Source: Cricetomys ansorgei
Lineage: Eukaryota; Chordata; Mammalia; Rodentia; Nesomyidae
Direction of reading: 5' to 3'
Assembly (NCBI GenBank): GCA_026225945.1
Contig: JAMJFZ010000107.1
Location: forward strand, 47,568,501-47,632,500
Length of the DNA: 64,000 bases
The translations under genes were made by a program, and so were the position numbers. The first letter of the stretch is position 1, and every line of letters begins with the position of its first letter. The notes beneath the pieces were generated by a model. The model saw only the letters and a program-made list of their open reading frames with translations. It was not told the origin of the DNA and searched no databases. Shown here piece by piece: positions 50,996-60,200 of the stretch.

Positions 50996-53132
50996 TTTTT
51001 CCAATGACTCTAACATGTATTGACTTAGATATTTAAATAAGTACACAAACAACCTAAAGAGAGGAGAAATAACAGTATCCTAGCAGGTTAAAGTATAAAC
51101 CCTCCCCGTCCCCACCAGCTTCCAGTTTGATAAAAGGAAATCCCTTACAGAATCCTGTTCTGGAAAACGACAAGGGAGCACTGTGCTATCAGAAAAACGT
51201 GCTGCATAGATCTTCTCATACACCACATGCTGCTGCCCAAAAGACTTCCAGCAAGAGCTATGCGCTGCAGTCTGGCACTTCGGGAAGTGACAAATGACCA
51301 AATCATGCTTGAAGAAAAAAGGGGAAGCATGTCCTATCCTCTGAGACTTCTGAAGTGGATTGTCAGATCGAACTCTCTAGCTTGAAATATGTGAAAGCAA
51401 CCATCACGCTCCTTTACAGAACTGCACCGAAGAGAAACAACCACAGAGTAAACTGGGCTGATGTCAGTTCTTCTCTACAGACATTTAATAGAACACTCTA
51501 TGATGTTTTAGCAAGATGAGTAATTGCAGGGACCTTTCACTATTCTATTATCTCCTGATCTTTTAGTTTGTAAAGAATTCTTGCTTACATCAATTATTGA
51601 GCTGATTCTAAAAACTAATCTACTCGAAGTTTTCAAAATTAGTACCAAAGAAACCACACAGCTTACTATTCGAATGGTTAATTTATAAAACTTACCTCCC
51701 AGGTATTTTTTTAAATGAGATGTTTTTCTTTTTGTAAATAGTGCATACAAGGCACAAGAGCTTCTGAGTATATTTACTGAAGCCAAACATTTTGGCATCA
51801 ACAAACACAATGTTTTAGTTTATCTTAAACTACATTTTCAAACAGCACACTGTTCAGTTCTCAGTGAACTAAACTTCCAAACGTATATGACTTTAAATGA
51901 TTTGCATAATTTGATATTCATAGGTATTTGAGGAAATATATACGTGGACAATTATAGTTTTGGTGAAATGACACAGAGATGGTACAGATATGAGTAGAGG
52001 AAAAATCCATTGATCTATCAGAAGTGCTTAGAAACTCAGTAATTTCACCAAACAATAGAGCAAGTAGTTAAAAAACAGATTTTATAATATCCAAACCAAC
52101 AAAAAGAGTGTTGCCAAGCAGTCTTCATAATAATTATGAATTATGATTTCAAATCAGAGGAGACGAGAATACGTTTCTGATATACGTTCCTTGTCAATAC
52201 GTTAGTTCTGACAGAAGTTCTCATCCGATTGCTTTGAACAGTGAACTTGAGCTTCAGTGTTCAAACTTATTTTCCAGTCGGGGACAAAGTCTAGAATTAG
52301 AATTAAAGCCTTCCACACACAGACGGTGACCTTCAGCTGCAGGCTACCTGGGCTTTGTAATGCATTCATAGTACAGTTCTCTCATCTGAAGCCAGATTCC
52401 CATCAGAGAGAAAAATCAAGGAAGGATAATTTCTTACATGCTCCCAAACACAGCTTAGCATTAGAACATGACTTGAAAAAATGTTAAATCTTAAGATGAA
52501 TCTAAATTTTCTGAAACAGAGTATCAAATGACTAACGTGGTTAGGTGATAAGGTGTACAACCCAGTACCTGAATGAAGACTGGCCCATGAACTTATTCTC
52601 CATTTTTGGCAGAAAATAGTTCCTTTTTAATTACTTTTAAAGGTTAATAGGAATTTGTGTTAGTATACCAGTTTGGATATTGGACAAAACTGTGTCCTGC
52701 TTTGATGATAACTACCCAGTATTCTGCAAACCGCTGGGTTTGATCCCCATCACTGAAGAAAAAACTTGCATATTTAGCCAAACGGATATAGGAACAATTG
52801 GCCAATGGTGCCTTCTTGTGGGAAGCCTATTCCATCCTTCCATGGCATTGGTACCTTAAAAGCAAACAAAAACTGTGAAACTATGTTAAACATAAAGACA
52901 AAGCAACTTATTCACTATTTGTTGCATTATCACACAGTCCTTATTCGAAACTGTTTCCTGTGCTGCCGGGCTCGGCAGGTGTGTTTTTGAATGCAGACCT
53001 CCAAACCTGATGTACACTTACAAGAGAGGCTCTCACTAAATGTCTTGTCAGTGTAGATTCTCATTTTTTTCTGTCTTTGTCTGTTTCGCTCTGTATCTCT
53101 CTCTGTCTCCTTCTGTGTCTCTGTTTCTCTCT

Positions 53133-53270
53133 CCAAGACAGTCTCATTATACAGCTCTGAATAACTTGGACCTCACTATAGAGCCCAGGGTGGCCTTGAA
53201 CTCACAGAGGTCCACCTGCCTCTGCTCCTGAGTGTTGGGATTAAAGACACATGCCTCTGTGCTCTGCTGT
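53133..53270 (-). repeat. B1 SINE (reverse) in the ZDHHC2 3' UTR
   Basis: CCAAGACAGTCTCATTATAC, GGGTGGCCTTGAACTCACAG and GAGTGTTGGGATTAAAGACA. Reverse on the window means sense relative to ZDHHC2. Confidence 0.8.
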
Positions 53271-53399
53271 ATTATGCTCTTAATCATATAGTTATTCATC
53301 AAAATCAAACAAAGAAAATTTAAAAGTTCAATAACCATGATGATACAAATTATTTTATTTTGGACAGCAATCCCTTAGAACTGAGGATTTTAGACTGCA

Positions 53400-53540
53400 G
53401 TCTTTTAAATAGGATCTTTCTATGTAGCTGTGGCTAGCCTGGAACTCCCTGTGTAGCCCAAGCTGGCCTTGCCCTTGCAGTAGTCCTTCTCTTTGCTTTC
53501 TGAGTACTGGGATCGTAGGCATGCATACTATGTGTGGATA
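53400..53540 (-). repeat. Diverged B1/B4-like SINE (reverse)
   Basis: TAGGATCTTTCTATGTAGCT, AGCCTGGAACTCCCTGTGTA and GAGTACTGGGATCGTAGGCA. Confidence 0.7.
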
Positions 53541-54013
53541 TATTGTACTTATTCTAATATTGCATTTATAATTGGCAGAGTTTTGTGATAACAAGATTAA
53601 TCATCTATATCTTAGACCAAACAAGAATCTGCTAATAGATAATCAAAGACAGGATGACAATACCTTTAAATGAGAGAAAAATATAAATTCTATGATCCTG
53701 TAAAATGCAAGATAATGTTCATTTTAGAATTCATCCCTGTCGATATTACTATAATAGTAACTTTTCCATCAACTGATTTCTATAGCTTGTCAAGTGAGCC
53801 TGTATGCTGGCTAATAGTGAAGCTAGGCCCATGTCCATGTGCAATATGATTCACGGAATCCCATAGGTCAATAAGTATCTTTTGAGTCATTCAAAAATAG
53901 TATTATACATGGAAACTATCAACTCTGAAACTCAAAAGCTGTTAAAAATATAAGATGTAACAAAAAGACAACACATCTTACTTTATAAAAGTGACTTTAT
54001 TTTGATTGCAGAG

Positions 54014-54054
54014 TTAAGTCTCATTCTCCATAGTTAATGCAGGGTTGCTCATAC
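54014..54054 (-). CDS. ZDHHC2: ZDHHC2 terminal coding exon part
   Basis: The 41 nt encode [13 protein letters not shown] and TAA (54016-54014). The acceptor is TTCCTTAAG. It is too short to show as an ORF; it was found by continuing the frame (G|GT ATG AGC) from the preceding exon. The NP-containing tail end is conserved with human. Confidence 0.94.
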
Positions 54055-54230
54055 CTTAAGGAACATAAATTAAGAGTTTTGACTGTTTTGAACAAATGGT
54101 AAAAACAATCTCTATTTACCTATAAGCAGTCCTCTAGGATACTAACAAAAGAGTCTTGTATATTGTGTTGATATTTGATTTATAGAAACACAGACATTCA
54201 CACACTACACAGAACTAGTTAAGTCACTCC

Positions 54231-54292
<62 letters not shown>

Positions 54293-57200
54293 GGAGGGGT
54301 GTGAAGGGGTGATGAGGGGAGATAGAGCTGTATCCCTGAGGAAGCATGGGACCACAATAAAGAAAGATGCCTGGAGCAGGCATCACATACACCTAATTTC
54401 CTGATTTCTTCCCTCTCTTCCTATAAAAGCAGTCTTTAAGGCAGTGGTTCTCAACCTTCCTAGTGCTGTAAACCTTTAATACAGTTCCTCATGTTGTGGT
54501 AACCTCCCCCCAACCATAAAATAATCTTTGTTGCTACTTTATAACTAATTTTGCTACTGTTAAGAACTGTAATGTAAACTGGGCTGTGGGGGCTCACGTC
54601 TTTAATCCCAGCACTCCCAGGTAGAGACAGGTGGATCTCTCTCTGTAAGTCTGAGGCCAACCTGGGCTATAGAGTGAGTTCTAGGACAGCCAGAGTTACA
54701 ATAGAGAAACCCTGTCTCAAAAATGAAACAAAACAAAACAAAACAAAAAAGAATTGTAATGTAAATATTTGATATGCACATGGTCTTAAGTGACCTCTGT
54801 GAAAGGGTTGTTTGACCCCCAAAGGGGTCGTGACCCACAGGTTGAGAACCACTACCTTAAGCCCTTTTGCCATCCCATCCTTCTCATGTATGTCTTACAT
54901 CTTTTATGTCACCCTTTAAACTTTAGCTTCTCAATTAAGCAATCAAAGAAACTTAAAAATCTATTTAACTGCCAAATAATTAATAGTATATTATAAAAGC
55001 AAGAAGTCAGCAATATGTTAATGTGTACTGTAAGTTGAAATTTAACTCTTTCCTGGAAGAAAGATTTGTGAGCCTTCCTGAAAACTGACCCTGCATCACT
55101 TCTCTGTTGCGATGGAAACTAATGTTCAGAAGCCAAATAAGTACCATCAATTATTGTCTAGGTAATGCCTCATCCTTCCCACAGCCTGAAAAGTGAAATA
55201 CCATGTCTGAACGTGAGAGAGGCCAAATTATAATAAATCACCAGAGAAATGTTTTTGAAGCAACTAAGATTTGCTAACGAAACCTTACATTTCAGACGAA
55301 TGTGGCAGATTAGATGATAAATAATAACTAGGACTTTTACTCAGAACTATCTGTTTTGTTCAGACTATCACTAAACAGCAAAGAGATTCCTTAATCACTA
55401 AATACCTTAAAGTATAATGAGCCGGCATGTGAATTTTGAAAACAAAAGGGAGTAAGGTAAAAATGGTAATGGTCTGAATTTAGAGAATGACTAAAATTGA
55501 TCCTGAGCTCTTCTGCATAACAGTACCCTAATCATAGATCTGTGGTTTGGCTTTCGTTTGTTGGGACACCAAATGCACATGCATGCCTGCGAGTGCAAAC
55601 ACACACACAAACGCACACACACACACACAGTATAACCACATTATTGCATTTAAACAGCATACTTACAAACAGCAGTACTATAAATATAAAGAAACAAAAT
55701 CTAAATGTCACTAGGACACTTAAAAAGCAGGTGAAAGTGAGATTTGTATTCAGGTCTGAGTTAAAAACCCTTGCTTGTTCTTTGTATTAACTATAGTGAC
55801 TGAAGTAATAAAAATAAAATAGAACCATCAGCAGCGAGAAATTGTGAGTGAGCCATGAAGGAATCAAAAACAGCTGGTAATTATGAAATCATTTTAGATA
55901 TTCTGAAACTAGATTGAATTCTTTTGTTTTTGTTTTTCAAGACAGGGTTTCTCTGTTGTAACTCTGGCTGTCCTGGAACTCACTCTGTAGACCAAGCTGG
56001 CTTCAAACTCACGAAGAAGATCTGCCTGCCTCTGCCTCCTGGGTGCTGGGATGAAAAGCACTACCACTCTCCAGCTTAGATTGGATTTTTAAAGTAAAAG
56101 ATAAAATTGTAGAATTTAAGATTCTTTCTAAGCGAGGTGATGGTGGTGCACACCTTTAATCTCAGTATTCGGGAGGCAGAAGCAGGCAGATCTATGAGTC
56201 TGAGGCCAGCCTGGTCTACAGAGTGAGTTCCAGGACAGCCAGAGTTATAACAGAGAAACCCTGTCTCAAAAAACCAAAAAGAGATCCTTTCTTGGAGAAA
56301 ATTTTCAAATTTCTGAACTGATTGCCTTCTTTCATTTTCTATACTTTACCTTGTGAACCACTTATCATTTTTACAACATGCCACAAAAAAGATTCAGTGC
56401 TGAACGGAAAAAATTCTTTGAAAATAACCCTAAGTGTATGATGAGTGTCTGACTCAAAAGTAAATTAGAAAACTCTGTGCAGTGGACTTTTCCTCCTCTT
56501 TTAGCTTTTAAAAACAGAGCTATCAAAGAAAAGCAAGTGCACCTCACCGGCTTTGCCCTTTCCAGGGTTTGAGCTGCTCTCTGTCCAGGACTGAGAATCA
56601 GTAAGGAGGTGGCTCTGGGACTCTCTCAGTGGTTTAGCAGGAAACTGATGGTTCTCAGGACTGATAAAACAAAAAAAAAAAAAAAAAAAAAAAAACAAAC
56701 AAAACCAAAACAACCATGATCACAAGTTAACTCTTAATAGCACTGTTGAATATTTACCAAAACAATGAAATGCAGACCTCTAGCAATGCATATTTGCAGG
56801 AGGGACCCAAGATCACCCAAGGACTACAAGAATGAAGCATTAAATCAGTTTCTCCATGAAAGAATCATTTTGTTTAGACTATATATATGTTATATGTACA
56901 AACATGTATGTGTGTGTATGTGTGTGTGTATATATATATATATACAAAAATTTAAAATATGTATACTATTTGTATGTTATTTCTGCAGTGTTAAGGAATC
57001 AAACCTAGGACCTTACACATACAGAACAGGCCTGAGTTCTACCACTGAACTAAATCTCTAACTTCTGATTTTGAAGCAGTTTGTCTATGTATGTCAGTCT
57101 AGTCTTGAACTTGCTGCATAGCCCGATCTGGCTTTAAACTCAAGATTCCTCCTAAGTTGTTCAAATTCAACCTCAACACTTAAATGAAAGATAACAAACG

Positions 57201-60200
57201 CCTGTTGAGGACACATCCCTTCAAGTTCACTTAGCTGGGTAATTATGTCAGAAGCAAGAATTTCTCCAGCCCTATAGTACCTAGATGATGGAGAAATGCA
57301 GCTTCTAAAACCTACAGATTCTTAAAGCACAAAAACCACTTAACAGAGAGTCAATGATATCAATGTAATCCACTATTAAATTTTGCAACTTTGAAAACAT
57401 ATCCTAAATAATTTATTAAAACTCAGGTTTTTTTTCATTGATTTATAGGAAAATACATTAACAATTAACTGTATATAGTTTTCAAGCCAAAACTCAAAAA
57501 AGTTTGACCCAGGAAATGACTGATGTCTTTGAATGTCTCTGTGAAACACATCAGAACAGCCTTCTCACTAATGGGTATAATTTGGCCTGCACATAGCTCA
57601 CGTTAAAATGGGGTGACCAATGTGTTTTAAGTCTTTTAAAACCTTAATGTGATTTTGGACTGGTTGCCAGGATTACAGCTTTAAAAAGAATTCTGGAACA
57701 TTCCACAGTGCATTGGGCGGCGGGGGGGAGGACATAGTTTAATCAACAAAAAATGTTCGCAGGATAAGCAGCCCTGTTGTAGAAGTTTATTTTTAGTTGT
57801 CTTTAAAATATTGTTTTGTGCACTGTTGGGTAAGGGTCTACCTAGGTCTTGGCATTTTGTATTGTCTACAGGTGTTGGATTTATGTAGGGGAAGTTGATT
57901 GCCAGTGATCTATAGGTGCTATTGGTACCCTGTGCATCTGATATTACAGCAACAAAGAAAATCTCTAAAATTTTATACATAATACCATGCTTATACTTTT
58001 GTTACCAACTTTCATTTAAAAATCAGAGTATCTTGTTACTCATATACATATATAAAAAATTAATATTTCAAACCAAGTGTGAGAAAACTCCAAGAAACAA
58101 CACAAGAGTCTCTAGACCTCAGTTTCTTCAAAACATAGAATTGTTCTTGGAATGTGTTTTCTGTTCCTCTCAGGCGATAAACAGACAGGAGTGAGTCAGC
58201 TGTTGTTACTCATTCGCCCGTCCCCCCCCCCCACCTCTGTGGAGAAACACCTGTGGGAAGTCACCAGTGGCTTGTCTTTGTGATTAAACCCCCTTACTCC
58301 TGTGACTCTTCTTACCCCTCAGAGTATAAGTTGTCTGATGGTCTGAATAAAGTTGGCTATTACACGAGACTTTAGTCAGCCTCTTTTTAGGCCCCACTCT
58401 CCCAGGTTCACGTTGCCAACTAGAACTGTAAACATAAACCACTGGAAATTCTTATATAGGGACTGGAGAGATGGCTCAGCAGTTAACAGCACTTCCTTCT
58501 TTTGCAGAGGACCTGTGTTCAGTTCCCAGCATACACATGGTGGCTCACAACTGTCTGTAACCCCAATTCCAGATCTGACTCCCTTTGGGACTTTGTGGAA
58601 CCATACAGGCATGTAGTACACAGACATACATACAAAGGCAAAGACTTATGCACACAAATAAAATAAAACTCTTAAAAATTTCACAGCAAGGCATATGTAC
58701 TGTTTTTTTTTTTTAAAGGAGGATATAGTCATGTTTCTTTTTTAAGAAAGAAAATTCCTCTACAGCAACTTGAATGGGTTGTGTACTTTCCCCTTTCTCC
58801 AGTTAGTGAAAAGTCAGAATTAAACTTCAATCTTTATGTTAAGATTGAATTAATCTTCAATCTTTATCATCAATCTTTATGTTGCTATTCCCAAATCCTT
58901 GATTGACTAGAATCCAAACAAACTTAAAGCTGGAGCTAAGTCTCCACACAGTGAATTTTCAAACCCCTTTCCCCTTCTTTTGGGAAACACACATACACAG
59001 GGACTCCGGTAAGACTTAAGAGGCCTTTCGGAGCCCTAGTGATACAATGTACACACCTGCTGAACTATCAAACGGATGCCTGGAGGTCCATTTGATCTCC
59101 TAAGGCCCAATTCAAGGAATTTTCTTTAATCTTTATAAATGTTACCAGAGAGGAAAGCTACAGAAGTGGGGAGAGGGGCGGAATCCCACCATGACAACTC
59201 ATTGGAGCAGAAGTGGGCTACTTATTACTTACACTATTTTTCTAAATAATATCATTCAAAAATCATAATATATTTTGTGCTAGAGAGATAGCTCAGCCAT
59301 TAAAGGCTAGTCTCCCCACTAAGTCATAGTACATTTCATTCAACTAAAATGTTTAGAGAATTAACACCTGTTTTCTTACTTCTACCATTATAAACAGAAT
59401 TGTATGAATGTATTTGAAACTGTGTATCTTCTCTGTGTACCCGTCTCCCTCCATCATTGCAAGTCGAAACAATTGTAGTAAATTACCCCACATCTTTGAC
59501 ACAACACATAACCAAAAGATACAACAGAATAAAATATATCACTTGGAAATAAAACAGGGAAAAAAATGTAGCATTACTTTTTAGCTGTGGAATTTAGTCC
59601 TGCAGGAGTGGACGGTTGTTCAGGATCCTGGTTAACAAGGCAAGTTGGAAAGGAACAGCCATCACCTTGACTGTAATTAAAAAACAAGAAAACAGGTTGA
59701 ACATTTGGGTCAGTCAGTTAATGGCTTGCCACACTCGACAGTGAATTGCTAAACAGTACTCTAGAAAGTCCTGTGCGGTAAAACACATTTAACTCGGACT
59801 GTCTTTTGTTTGCTTATTTTCATTAGTTTAAATAAATTGCAAGCTTTCCAAACAAAGTACCTTGAAAATATCGGTAGCAGCCAGTACTTCTTCTCATCAC
59901 CAAAAACTTGTCTCATGTTTTTACTGAAACCCAAGCTGAAGCCATTCTTATCTGTTCCATGTCTAAATACTGGATTTCTGAATGCCTCTAGAGGGAGCAG
60001 AGAAGCAAGGCCATGAACACAGAAGGCATGCACTAGCAACTCCTAACACCGGAACAAGTGAAGTGGGGAGATTCTGACAAGCAATGGCAGCCTCCTGACA
60101 ATACTCATGTGCCTGTGCTTTGCCCTCAAATACAGATTGCCTATTCTGGTTTAACATTTTCAGAAATGAATAGGTCTATTTTAATTTTTTACCTATTATA

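Larger units (their letters stand above)
50970..54013 (-). other. ZDHHC2: ZDHHC2 3' UTR (inferred extent)
   Basis: About 3 kb downstream of the ZDHHC2 stop on the minus strand. The stretch 51040-53040 is free of SINEs and looks like UTR. A CT-rich tract (53060-53132), a reverse B1 (53133-53270) and a diverged reverse B1 (53400-53540) are embedded. A canonical AATAAA on the minus strand at 50990-50995 suggests an end near 50970. The extent is inferred, not shown. Confidence 0.6.
54055..56547 (-). other. ZDHHC2: ZDHHC2 last intron
   Basis: The intron is 2.5 kb. It contains a CA repeat, a complete URR1-like transposon with a B1 inserted in it, a second CA repeat and an inverted pair of B1 elements (55921-56076 minus, 56130-56281 plus). 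Stretch 54870-55590 shows no named element. Confidence 0.85.
56661..59577 (-). other. ZDHHC2: ZDHHC2 intron between tail exons 2 and 3
   Basis: The intron is 2.9 kb. It begins next to a 28-base A-run at 56668-56695, which on the gene strand is a long polypyrimidine tract beside the acceptor. It holds a TATG/TA repeat (56910-56945), a reverse B4 (56985-57190), an LTR fragment (57775-57930), an LTR-like piece (58140-58412), a B2 (58457-58685) and a B2 head (59275-59330). Nothing is recognised in 57195-57770 or 58690-59270. Confidence 0.85.
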
